Assembly (NCBI GenBank): GCA_052038485.1
Contig: JBQGCL010000053.1
Coordinates: 1-24,265 of the forward strand
Direction: 5' to 3'
DNA: 24,265 nucleotides
From: JACVRW01 sp052038485
Lineage (GTDB): Bacteria > Actinomycetota > Thermoleophilia > Solirubrobacterales > Thermoleophilaceae
Both the position numbers and the translations under genes were made by a program. The first letter of the stretch is position 1. Each line of letters opens with the position of its first letter. Below, in pieces: positions 7,040-14,042 of this stretch. A model generated the notes under the pieces. The model was given only the letters and a program-made list of their open reading frames with translations. It searched no databases and was not told where the DNA came from.

Positions 7040-7666
7040 GTGAGCGTCGTCGGCGTCATTGCCGCCGGCGGCGGCGGCGAACGCCTTGGTGCCGACCGGC
7101 CCAAGGCGTTCGTCGTTTGTGCCGGCCGTCCGCTGATCGATTGGAGCCTGGAGGTGCTCGAGGCGGTCTGCGACCGGGTCGTTGTGGCCGCGCCGCCCGA
7201 CTGGCTGCGGCCCGGCTGGGTCGAGGGCGGGCCGTCGCGCTCGGCCTCCGTTCGCAACGCGCTGGCCGCGGCGCCGGAGGCCCGCACGGCGGTCGTGCAC
7301 GATGCGGCCCGGCCGCTCGTGACCCGCGAGCTGGTCGAGGCCTGCGTGGGCGCCCTGATGGGCGTCGACGGTGCGATCGCGGCGGCGCCGGTCACCGACA
7401 CGGTCAAGGAGACCTACCCGGACGGGACGGTCCTGCGCACGCTCGACCGCTCGCGACTGTGGGCGGTCCAGACGCCCCAGGTGTTCCGCGCCGAGACGCT
7501 GCGGCGCGCGCTCGACGTGGACGACGAGGTGCTCGCCGCCGCGACCGACGACGCCTCCCTGGTGGAGGCCGCCGGCGGTAGCGTGCGCGTGGTCGAGGCG
7601 CCGCCGGAGAACTTCAAGGTGACCACGGCGGCCGACCTCGCCCGCGCCGAGGCCGCCCTGTGCTGA
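7040..7666 (+). CDS. ispD: 2-C-methyl-D-erythritol 4-phosphate cytidylyltransferase
   Basis: IspD couples CTP to MEP in the third step of the MEP isoprenoid route. The 208 residues are somewhat short for the family (about 220-240). They keep the glycine-rich nucleotide loop AAGGGGERLGADRPKAF near the start, the HDAARPLVT motif, APVTDTVKE, and WAVQTPQVFR before the C-terminal arm (PENFKVTTAADLARAEA). The GTG start at 7040 has AGGGA about 8 nt upstream. The gene overlaps the next one by 7 nt, so ispD, the PHP gene and ispF form a coupled unit. Confidence 0.95.
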   Translation: MSVVGVIAAGGGGERLGADRPKAFVVCAGRPLIDWSLEVLEAVCDRVVVAAPPDWLRPGWVEGGPSRSASVRNALAAAPEARTAVVHDAARPLVTRELVEACVGALMGVDGAIAAAPVTDTVKETYPDGTVLRTLDRSRLWAVQTPQVFRAETLRRALDVDDEVLAAATDDASLVEAAGGSVRVVEAPPENFKVTTAADLARAEAALC

Positions 7667-8499
7667 CCGACTACCACGTCCACCTGCGCCCCGACGAGGA
7701 CGACTCGCCGGCCGAGCGCTACTTCACCGAGGCCAACGTCGATCGCTACCGCGAGGCGGCCGAGGAGCGCGGCATCGGCGACCTCGGCGTCGCCGAGCAC
7801 GTCCACCGCTTCGTGCAGTCGCTCGACGTCTGGACGCACCCCTGGTATCGCCACTGGGCGGCCGACGACATCGACGAGTACGTCGACTTCCTGCGCGCGT
7901 CCGATCTCAAGGTCGGCATCGAGACGGACTTCCTGCCCGGCCGCGAGGACCGGCTCGCCAACCTGCTCGACGGGCGCGACTGGGACTACGTGGTCGGCTC
8001 CGTGCACTTCCTGCGCGACGACGCCGTCGACTTCCACGGCTATCCCGAGTGGGAGCCCTGGAACATCTGGCGCGGCGCCGACCCCGAGAAGGTCTGGACG
8101 CGCTACTTCGAGACGCTCGGCGAGGCCGCCCGCAGCGGCCTGTTCGACATCCTCTCCCACCCGGACCTGGTCAAGGTGTGGGGCAGCCGCGTGCCGGTGC
8201 CCGAGGGCGACCTGCGCCGCTTCTACGATCGCGCGATGGACGGCATCGCCGAATCGGACGTGGCGATCGAGGTCTCGACTGCCGGGCTGCGCAAGCCGGT
8301 AGCCGAGATCTACCCGGCGCCGGCCCTCCTCGAGATGTGCGTCGAGGCGGGGCGCCCGGTTGCGCTGTCGAGCGACGCCCATACGCCCGATCAGCTGGGC
8401 TACGAGTACGAGCGGGCGCTGGAGCTGCTGGACGGGCTGGGGATCGACCGGATCGTCGTGTTCGACCGGCGCGCGCAGCGGCTGGAGCCGGTCGGATGA
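7660..8499 (+). CDS. PHP-domain phosphoesterase (histidinol-phosphatase-like)
   Basis: The 279-residue PHP protein has a multi-metal site made by H6 and H8 (DYHVH), H47 (AEHVH), E88 (GIETD), H116 (GSVHF), H167 (SHPDL), and D239 and H241 (SSDAH). All are present, so it should be active. The closest well-known family is the HisK-type histidinol-phosphate phosphatase, but no his genes are nearby and the real substrate may differ. GTG 7660 overlaps the ispD end by 7 nt. A CTG at 7663 would give a 4-nt CTGA overlap. The ATGA overlap with ispF suggests tight translational coupling inside an isoprenoid operon. Confidence 0.9.
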   Translation: MLTDYHVHLRPDEDDSPAERYFTEANVDRYREAAEERGIGDLGVAEHVHRFVQSLDVWTHPWYRHWAADDIDEYVDFLRASDLKVGIETDFLPGREDRLANLLDGRDWDYVVGSVHFLRDDAVDFHGYPEWEPWNIWRGADPEKVWTRYFETLGEAARSGLFDILSHPDLVKVWGSRVPVPEGDLRRFYDRAMDGIAESDVAIEVSTAGLRKPVAEIYPAPALLEMCVEAGRPVALSSDAHTPDQLGYEYERALELLDGLGIDRIVVFDRRAQRLEPVG

Positions 8500-8960
8500 G
8501 CCGCTCCGGGATCGGCTGGGACTCGCACCGGCTCGAGGGCGGCCGCCCGCTCGTGCTCGGCGGGGTCGAGATCCCCGGCACCGGACGCGGCCTCGTCGGC
8601 TGGTCGGATGCGGACGTGCTCGTGCACGCGGTGATCGACGCACTGCTGGGTGCGGCCGGGCTGGGCGACATCGGCCAGCACTTCCCCGACGACGACCCGC
8701 GCTGGAAGGGCGCCAACTCGATCGAGCTGCTGCACACGGTGCGCGGCATGCTGCCGGGCCCGGTCCTGAACGTGGACGTGACGGTGATCTGCGAGGCGCC
8801 CAGGCTGGGCCCGTACCGCGACGCGATGCGGACCCGGCTGGCGGGGGGGCTCGAGGTGGAGACCGCGGCCGTGAACGTGAAGTTCACGACCGGCGAGGGG
8901 ATGGGCTTCGTGGGCCGCGGCGAGGGGATCGCCGCGCTCGCGGTCGCGACGCTCGCCTAG
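8496..8960 (+). CDS. ispF: 2-C-methyl-D-erythritol 2,4-cyclodiphosphate synthase
   Basis: IspF cyclises CDP-ME-2-phosphate to MEcPP with release of CMP, as a trimer with a metal site at subunit interfaces. The 154 residues fit the family. Metal ligands are visible as D9 and H11 (GWDSHR) and the histidine in DVLVHAV, followed by ALLGAAGLGDIGQHFPDDDP and the C-terminal VNVKFTT and GFVGRGEGI. Two usual positions differ: the histidine of the common HSD motif is W (GWSDAD), and the common ATTTEKLGFTGR stretch reads FTTGEGMGFVGR. The ATG overlaps the PHP stop (ATGA), and the stop shares a CTAG with the convergent gene. Confidence 0.95.
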   Translation: MSRSGIGWDSHRLEGGRPLVLGGVEIPGTGRGLVGWSDADVLVHAVIDALLGAAGLGDIGQHFPDDDPRWKGANSIELLHTVRGMLPGPVLNVDVTVICEAPRLGPYRDAMRTRLAGGLEVETAAVNVKFTTGEGMGFVGRGEGIAALAVATLA

Positions 8961-9835
8961 CCGGTGCGCAGCCGGGCGATCGCCAGCACGGTCATGTAGC
9001 CGTTCCACTCGAGCTCGGCCGCCGGCGAGTAGGTCTGGAAGTCGACGCGCCAGCCGCCGTCGTCGTGCTGCTCGGAGGCGAGGATGCGCAACTCGGCGTC
9101 GATCACGTCCTGGCTGAACAGACGGCGGGCAGGGCCGTCCGGGCGCGGGGAGAAGTCGAGCGCGCGCATCGTCTCGCCCTCGGCGCCCTGGCTGACCGGC
9201 ACGCGCCCGTCGGCTGGGATCCACTCGCCCAGGCGCTCGATCAGCCCGGCGGCCTCGGGGCGGACGTGAGCCGCCGCGTCGAGCAGGCGCACGGTGGCGG
9301 CCAATGCGATCGCGAACGGCGCCTGCTCGAGCCCCTCGGCGGCCTGGATGCAGTAGTCCGTTGCCCGCTCGAGCCATGGGTGGGCGGCGACGGCCGGGTC
9401 GTGGACGGCTACCCGGTGGGCCATGTCGGCCACGTAGGCCGTGATCTGGAGCGACGAGACGGCCGGGTCGGCGTTCGCCCAGAAGGGGGCCGAGGCGGCC
9501 GCATCCGCGATCGGGAGCGCGAACGGCAATCCGCCGTCAGGGAGCGTCACCGACTCCAACCAGTCGCACAGCTCCGCGGCGTGCGGGGTGGTGGCGGGCC
9601 CGGCTTCAGCGAACGCCTCGAATGCGTGCAGGGCGCCGCCGGGCTGGCTCTCAGGCGCCCGTAGGTCGGGTTCGAGGCCCCAGCCGTAGCCGCCGTCGGG
9701 GTTGCGGTAGGCGTCGACCGCCGCGAAGACCGGCTCGGGGCCGCCCTCGCCGAGCAGCAGCTCGAGGCGGCGCTGGTCGAGCTGGCGGGCATGGGCGTTC
9801 ATGAAGGACTTGGCGGCGTTGAGGCTGGCGTTCAT
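8957..9835 (-). CDS. Prenyltransferase/squalene-oxidase-repeat-like toroid protein
   Basis: The 292-residue soluble protein looks like an alpha/alpha toroid of the terpenoid-cyclase/prenyltransferase type. It has repeated glycine-tryptophan turns after helices (NPDGGYGWGLEPDL, TLPDGGLPFALP, QHDDGGWRVDF) and alanine-rich helices between them. I see no DxDD or DDxxD cyclase motif, so catalysis of cyclisation is not supported. It may be a glycan- or peptide-binding toroid, or an uncharacterised enzyme. It lies convergent to ispF, sharing a CTAG, but the opposite orientation gives no proof of an isoprenoid role. The start ATG at 9835 has a plausible N-terminal helix; an in-frame ATG 11 codons later is possible. 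Confidence 0.75.
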   Translation of the reverse strand: MNASLNAAKSFMNAHARQLDQRRLELLLGEGGPEPVFAAVDAYRNPDGGYGWGLEPDLRAPESQPGGALHAFEAFAEAGPATTPHAAELCDWLESVTLPDGGLPFALPIADAAASAPFWANADPAVSSLQITAYVADMAHRVAVHDPAVAAHPWLERATDYCIQAAEGLEQAPFAIALAATVRLLDAAAHVRPEAAGLIERLGEWIPADGRVPVSQGAEGETMRALDFSPRPDGPARRLFSQDVIDAELRILASEQHDDGGWRVDFQTYSPAAELEWNGYMTVLAIARLRTG

Positions 9836-9890
9836 GCCCGGCAGTCTGCTCGCCGCGAGGGGCGGAGTCTTGGAGATTTCGGCCGCGAGC

Positions 9891-9896
9891 TAGATT
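9891..9896 (+). promoter_or_regulatory. -10 box of the amidase gene with upstream direct repeat
   Basis: TAGATT ends 6 nt before ATG 9903, so a leaderless mRNA is likely. AGATTTCG occurs twice, at 9874-9881 and 9892-9899, 18 nt apart. The second copy overlaps the -10 box and may be part of an operator. Confidence 0.45.
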
Positions 9897-9902
9897 TCGC
9901 CC

Positions 9903-11279
9903 ATGGAGCGCGACGATCTCGCCTTCGCGGGCGCCGCCGGCCAGGCCGACATGATCCGTCGCGGCGAGGTCTCGTCGCGCGAGTTGGTCGAGCTCTACCT
10001 CGGGCGGATCGAGCGAATCGACCGGGATCTGAACGCGTTTCGGGTCGTCACCGGCGAGCGTGCCCTCGTCGACGCGGCCCAGGCCGACGCGCGCCGCGCC
10101 GCGGGCGACGACCGGCCCCTGCTCGGCGTGCCGATCGCGGTCAAGGACACCGAGGACTTCGGCGGCGAGCTGACCACGCTGGGCACGGCCGCCTACGGCG
10201 GGCCGGCCCAGCGCGACAACGAGTTCGTCGCGCGGCTGCGCGCGGCCGGCGCGGTGATCCTCGGCAAGACCAACCTGCCGGAGCTGGCGATCATGGGGAC
10301 GACCGAGGGCCCGGCCTTCGGGGTCACGCGCAACCCGTGGAACACGGACCGCACTCCGGGCGGGTCCAGCGGTGGCAGCGCCGCCGCCGTCGCGGCCGGG
10401 CTGTGCGCGGCAGCGACCGCGTCCGACGGCGCCGGGTCGATCCGGATCCCCGCCTCCTGCTGCGGGCTCGTGGGTCTCAAGCCGCAGCGCGACCGCGTCT
10501 CGCCCGAGTCGCTCGATGGCCACTGGTACGGCCTCAGCGTGCTCGGCTTCCTGACCCGCACGGTGGCGGACACGGCGCTGCTGCTGGACGTGGCGGCCGC
10601 CCAGCCGCCCGAGCTGCTCTACACGACCTCGGCGGCGCGCCCGCCGGCGCGACTGCGCGTGGCGCTGTCGCTGAAGACGCCGTTTCCGCCGGTCCCGGTC
10701 CAGGAGCCGGTCCGGGCGTCGATCGATGCCGTCGCGGACACCCTGCGCGCGCTTGGCCACGAGGTAGTCGAGGCCGACCCCCGCTACGGCCGCGCCACCG
10801 ACTCGCTGCTTCCGCGCTACTTCGCCGGGATCGCCCAGGACGCGGCGCGCGTGGCGCGCCCGGCGCGCCTCCAGCGCCGCACGCGCGGATTCGCGAGCAT
10901 CGGCGGGCTGGTGCCCGGCGGGCTGCTCGACAAGGCGATGCGCGACGAGGCCGACCACGCCGCCCGCCTTGGCGAGCTGTTCCGCGACTTCGACCTGCTG
11001 CTCACGCCGGTCTCGACGCGACCGCCGGTGGACGCCGCCCAGTGGGAGGGGATGAGCGCGGCGCGCACGATGATCGGGATGGCACGCGTGTATCCGTTCA
11101 CGGGGATCTGGAACATGACCGGTCAGCCGGCGATCTCGATTCCCGCGCCGCCCACGAGCGAGGGCCTGCCGGTCGGCGCCCAGCTGGTCGCCCCCGCCGA
11201 CGGTGAGCCGCTGCTGCTGTCGGTCGCCGCTCAGCTCGAGCGCGAGCTGCGCTGGGCGGAACGGCGCCCGCCGGTCTAG
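9903..11279 (+). CDS. Amidase-signature (AS) family amidase
   Basis: AS enzymes hydrolyse amide bonds with a Ser-cisSer-Lys triad. The 458 residues show K81 in GVPIAVKDTED, the glycine/serine signature at 151-159 (TPGGSSGGS) holding the cis-Ser, and the nucleophile S179 in GAGSIRIPAS, followed by GLVGLKP. The C-terminal part has the usual LLLTPVSTRPP and TGQPAISIPAPP. Length and architecture match stand-alone amidases rather than GatA: no gatB/gatC are next to it, and it sits alone between divergent and convergent neighbours. The substrate is not predictable. The start is supported by the TAGATT box 6 nt upstream. The stop shares a CTAG with the convergent GNAT gene. Confidence 0.92.
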   Translation: MERDDLAFAGAAGQADMIRRGEVSSRELVELYLGRIERIDRDLNAFRVVTGERALVDAAQADARRAAGDDRPLLGVPIAVKDTEDFGGELTTLGTAAYGGPAQRDNEFVARLRAAGAVILGKTNLPELAIMGTTEGPAFGVTRNPWNTDRTPGGSSGGSAAAVAAGLCAAATASDGAGSIRIPASCCGLVGLKPQRDRVSPESLDGHWYGLSVLGFLTRTVADTALLLDVAAAQPPELLYTTSAARPPARLRVALSLKTPFPPVPVQEPVRASIDAVADTLRALGHEVVEADPRYGRATDSLLPRYFAGIAQDAARVARPARLQRRTRGFASIGGLVPGGLLDKAMRDEADHAARLGELFRDFDLLLTPVSTRPPVDAAQWEGMSAARTMIGMARVYPFTGIWNMTGQPAISIPAPPTSEGLPVGAQLVAPADGEPLLLSVAAQLERELRWAERRPPV

Positions 11280-11818
11280 CTCTCCGGGACGGCGTCCATC
11301 AGGACCGAGTCCCAGCGCTTTCCGAGCGCCAGCACCGAGTCTCGGCGAGTGCCGATCTTGCGGAACCCGGCCCGTTCGTAGGCGCGGATCGCCTGCTCGT
11401 TGAAGTCGTAGCTCTCCAGCATCACGTTGCGCAGCCCGATGATCGTGAACGCCCACTGGAGCACCAGCCGGGTGGCGTCGGTGCCGATGCCGGTTCCCCG
11501 GCGCTGGCCCAGGAAGATCCCGAACTCGGCCCGCAGGAAGTTGTGGTCGATGTTCTCCAGCCCGCAGACACCGACGAGCTCGCCGTCGGCGGCGTCGTGG
11601 ATCGCGAATGCCATCTCGGTGGGGCGCGGCTCGGCGGCTGCCGTGCTCGTGCGCTCGTACCAGGCCGTCTCCGCGTCGTGGTTGACCAGCCCGCGGTGGG
11701 CCAGACCGCGGCGAACCTCGGGGTCGTTGAACCAGGCAGACAGGCGCTCGAGGTGATCGCGGTGGAGCGTGCCCAGCGCGGCCCGGTCGCCGGAGAGCAG
11801 GAACGGGTGCTCTGGCAT
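11276..11818 (-). CDS. RimJ/RimL-type GNAT acetyltransferase
   Basis: The protein of about 180 residues resembles ribosomal-protein-serine/alanine acetyltransferases and related small-molecule acetylases. It has an N-terminal FLLSGDRAALGTLHRDHLERL, a WFNDPEVRR motif, the acetyl-CoA loop GQRRGTGIGTDA, and the late helix with NEQAIRAYERAGFRKIGT. I place the start at the second ATG (11818) because CATAAT at 11831-11826 (- strand) ends 7 nt before it and overlaps the first ATG at 11827. The first ATG would add only MPG. It is divergent from cysS with overlapping promoter sequences. The acceptor is unknown. Confidence 0.9.
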   Translation of the reverse strand: MPEHPFLLSGDRAALGTLHRDHLERLSAWFNDPEVRRGLAHRGLVNHDAETAWYERTSTAAAEPRPTEMAFAIHDAADGELVGVCGLENIDHNFLRAEFGIFLGQRRGTGIGTDATRLVLQWAFTIIGLRNVMLESYDFNEQAIRAYERAGFRKIGTRRDSVLALGKRWDSVLMDAVPES

Positions 11819-11825
11819 GCCCGGC

Positions 11826-11839
11826 ATTATGCGTAGCCT
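11826..11839. promoter_or_regulatory. Overlapping divergent -10 boxes between GNAT gene and cysS
   Basis: On the - strand CATAAT (11831-11826) lies 7 nt from the second ATG of the GNAT gene. On the + strand TAGCCT (11834-11839) lies 11 nt before the cysS ATG, which would give a leader of only 4-5 nt. The two boxes are adjacent, so initiation in one direction may exclude the other. Confidence 0.4.
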
Positions 11840-11850
11840 TCGCGCCGCAC

Positions 11851-13212
11851 ATGCGCGAGGTTCGCATCCACGACACGCTCTCGGGCTCCGTTCTGAAGCT
11901 CGAGCCGCGCGATCCGCCGAAGGTCGGCATCTACGCCTGTGGGCCGACCGTCTACGGGCGCATCCACGTCGGCAACGCGCGACCGTTCGTGGTCTTCTCG
12001 CTGCTGAAGCGCTTTCTGCAGCACGAGGGCTACGAGGTGACGTTCGTGGCCAACATCACCGACGTCAACGACAAGATCTACGACGCCGCCCGTGAGCAGG
12101 GCATCCCCAGCGCCCAGCTCGCCCAGGCGATGAGCGACGCCTACATCGCCGACACCGGCCTGCTCGGCATCGGGCGCCCCGACGACGAGCCCAAGGCGAG
12201 CGAGACGATGGCCGGGATCATCGCGCTGATCGAGGCGCTGATCGAGGGCGGCCATGCGTACGAGGCGGGCGGCGACGTGTACTTCCGGGTGGCGAGCTTC
12301 GAGGGTTACGGCAAGCTGTCGAATCGCCCGCTCGAGGAGATGCAGCAGGGCGAGGGCGACGACTCCGCCGACCTCAAGGAGTCGCCCCAGGACTTCGCGC
12401 TCTGGAAGGCGCGCAAGGAGGGTGAGGACACGTACTGGGAGTCGCCCTGGGGCGACGGCCGCCCCGGCTGGCACATCGAGTGCTCGGCGATGGCCGAGGA
12501 GATCCTGGGCGTGGACTTCGAGATCCACGGCGGCGGCTCCGACCTGGTCTTCCCCCACCACGAGAACGAGATCGCCCAGACCGAGGCGGCGCGCGGCAAG
12601 CCGCTGGCCCGCATCTGGATGCACAACGGCATGGTCCAGATGGCCGACGAGAAGATGGCCAAGTCGGTCGGCAACATCCGGCTGCTGCACGGGGCGATCG
12701 AGGAGTTCGGGCGCGAAGCGTTCTTGATGTGGATCGTCGGGGGGCACTACCGCAAGCCGGTCGACTACACCGAGGAGACGCTCGGCGATGCCGCGCGGGC
12801 GGTCGATCGCGTGCGCGAGGTGGTGCGGCGGCTGGACCCCGCCGGCCCCGCGATACCCGAGCTGGATGGCTTTGCAGAGCGGTTTTTCGATCAGCTGGCG
12901 GACGATTTCAACACGCCCGCGGCGCGTGCGGAGCTGTTCGAATGGGTGGCGGAGGCCAATCGGCGCCTCGACGAGGGAGAACGGCTGGGGCCCGGGGCGT
13001 TGGGCGAGATGCTGGCGGCGTTCGGCCTCGAGAGCCTGCTCGACGAGAAGGCGGAGGAGGCGCCGGCCGAGATCGAACGGATGGCGGCCGAGCGCGAGGA
13101 GGCGCGCGCGGCCCGCGACTTCGAGCGAGCCGACCGGCTCCGCGACGATCTGGCCGCGCAGGGGTGGGAGGTTCGCGACACGGCGGAGGGCCCGCGGCTC
13201 GTGCGGACGTGA
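11851..13212 (+). CDS. cysS: Cysteinyl-tRNA synthetase
   Basis: CysS charges tRNA-Cys. The 453 residues carry the class I features: C30 of the zinc site in YACGPTVYG, the HIGH-like HVGN at 39-42, C211 in HIECSAMAEE, the zinc histidine region FPHHENEIAQ, and the KMSKS-type KMAKS at 268-272. The C-terminal helical anticodon region ends with ERADRLRDDLAAQGWEVRDT, typical of the family. MshC (cysteine:glucosaminyl inositol ligase) is a paralogue in mycothiol-making actinobacteria, but the length, the C-terminal domain and the position before rlmB favour CysS. The stop overlaps the rlmB start as GTGA. Confidence 0.96.
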   Translation: MREVRIHDTLSGSVLKLEPRDPPKVGIYACGPTVYGRIHVGNARPFVVFSLLKRFLQHEGYEVTFVANITDVNDKIYDAAREQGIPSAQLAQAMSDAYIADTGLLGIGRPDDEPKASETMAGIIALIEALIEGGHAYEAGGDVYFRVASFEGYGKLSNRPLEEMQQGEGDDSADLKESPQDFALWKARKEGEDTYWESPWGDGRPGWHIECSAMAEEILGVDFEIHGGGSDLVFPHHENEIAQTEAARGKPLARIWMHNGMVQMADEKMAKSVGNIRLLHGAIEEFGREAFLMWIVGGHYRKPVDYTEETLGDAARAVDRVREVVRRLDPAGPAIPELDGFAERFFDQLADDFNTPAARAELFEWVAEANRRLDEGERLGPGALGEMLAAFGLESLLDEKAEEAPAEIERMAAEREEARAARDFERADRLRDDLAAQGWEVRDTAEGPRLVRT

Positions 13213-13910
13213 TCGTCTACGGGCGCAACCCCGTCCGCGAGGCGCTGCGCGGACGCAGGCGTGTCCACCGTGTATACGCCACCGGCGAGCACGAGGTCTG
13301 GCCCGGGGACGTGGAGGTCGCGATCGCCGAGCCGCACGAGATCGAGGAGCGCTGCGGCTCGCCCGACCACCAGGGTGTGTGCGCCGAGGTCGAGGCGTAT
13401 CCGTACGTCGACGCCGGCTCCCTGCTGGAGGCCGAGGACGCGCTGGTGGTCTGCCTCGACGAGGTGCAGGACCCCCACAACCTGGGCGCGGTCTGCCGCG
13501 TCGCCGAGGTGGCGGGCTGCGCGGGGGTGGTGCTTCCCGAGCGGCGCTCGGCCGAGGTCACGCCGGCGGTCTGCAAGGCGTCCGCGGGCGCCGTGGAGCA
13601 CCTGGCGATCGCCCGCGTGCGCAACCTGGCCGACTGGCTGGGGGAGGCCAAGCGCCAGGACGCCTGGGTCTACGGCGCGGCGGCCGACGGACGCGTGCCC
13701 TACGACCGCCCCGACTACCGCGGACGGGTGGTGCTGGTGCTCGGATCGGAGGGGCGCGGCCTGCGCCCGCGGGTGGCGTCGGCGTGCGACGAGCTCGTGT
13801 TTCTGCCCGGCGTGGGCAGGGTGGGCTCGCTCAACGTCTCCACGGCCGCCGCGGCGCTCGTGTACGGAATCTTGCAATTGCGCGCACAGGCTCTTGACAA
13901 GGATTCATAA
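13209..13910 (+). CDS. rlmB: 23S rRNA (guanosine-2'-O)-methyltransferase RlmB-like (SpoU family)
   Basis: This is a SpoU-class SAM-dependent 2'-O-methyltransferase with the trefoil-knot fold. The 233 residues begin with the substrate-binding domain opening IVYGRNPVREAL. They show motif 1 LDEVQDPHNLGAVCRVAEVAG, motif 2 VLGSEGRGLRP and motif 3 GSLNVSTAAAALVYGI. The start GTG overlaps the cysS stop by 4 nt. The order cysS-rlmB is conserved with Bacillus, although the mini-III RNase gene mrnC that sits between them there is missing here. The last codons contain the -35 box of the sigH promoter, so the gene end doubles as regulatory DNA. Confidence 0.94.
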   Translation: MIVYGRNPVREALRGRRRVHRVYATGEHEVWPGDVEVAIAEPHEIEERCGSPDHQGVCAEVEAYPYVDAGSLLEAEDALVVCLDEVQDPHNLGAVCRVAEVAGCAGVVLPERRSAEVTPAVCKASAGAVEHLAIARVRNLADWLGEAKRQDAWVYGAAADGRVPYDRPDYRGRVVLVLGSEGRGLRPRVASACDELVFLPGVGRVGSLNVSTAAAALVYGILQLRAQALDKDS

Positions 13911-13922
13911 CTAACCCATACT
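13894..13922 (+). promoter_or_regulatory. Consensus housekeeping promoter of sigH
   Basis: TTGACA (13894-13899) and CATACT (13917-13922) are separated by exactly 17 nt. This is the best sigma-70-type promoter in the window and, unlike most others here, has a clear -35. Transcription should start near 13929. The -35 lies in the last rlmB codons. Confidence 0.75.
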
Positions 13923-13928
13923 CCGGCG

Positions 13929-14042
13929 CCAGAAATGAGGCTGTAGTCGAGCTTGAGGGATCGACGCAGCAAATTGGCGCGCCAGGGGAGGTACGCCGCC
14001 ACGGAGCTTCAAGGGTCCGTCTGGGCCTGAGAGGAGCATTCG
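13929..14042 (+). ncRNA. Structured 5' leader of sigH with two similar hairpins
   Basis: This transcribed but untranslated stretch of about 114 nt contains two stem-loops of the same design, each a 5-bp stem and a 10-nt loop. Hairpin 1 is GTCGA/TCGAC (13946-13950 with 13961-13965), extended by GCTG/CAGC (13940-13943 with 13967-13970). Hairpin 2 is ACGGA/TCCGT (14001-14005 with 14016-14020). The loops read GCTTGAGGGA and GCTTCAAGGG. A 10-bp palindrome, TGGCGCGCCA, lies between them at 13975-13984. GAGGAG at 14031-14036 is the ribosome site, 6 nt before ATG. The structure is predicted by eye, and no known riboswitch class is recognised. Confidence 0.5.

Noticed and set aside
9651..11930. 759-codon open frame on the - strand opposite the amidase
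   Set aside because: Shadow frame typical of high-GC DNA. The + strand amidase and the - strand GNAT gene have clear catalytic motifs in other frames.
13975..13984. TGGCGCGCCA as an RNA hairpin by itself
   Set aside because: A perfect palindrome without loop bases cannot form a stable full hairpin. It could be a DNA operator or pair with 13926-13931.
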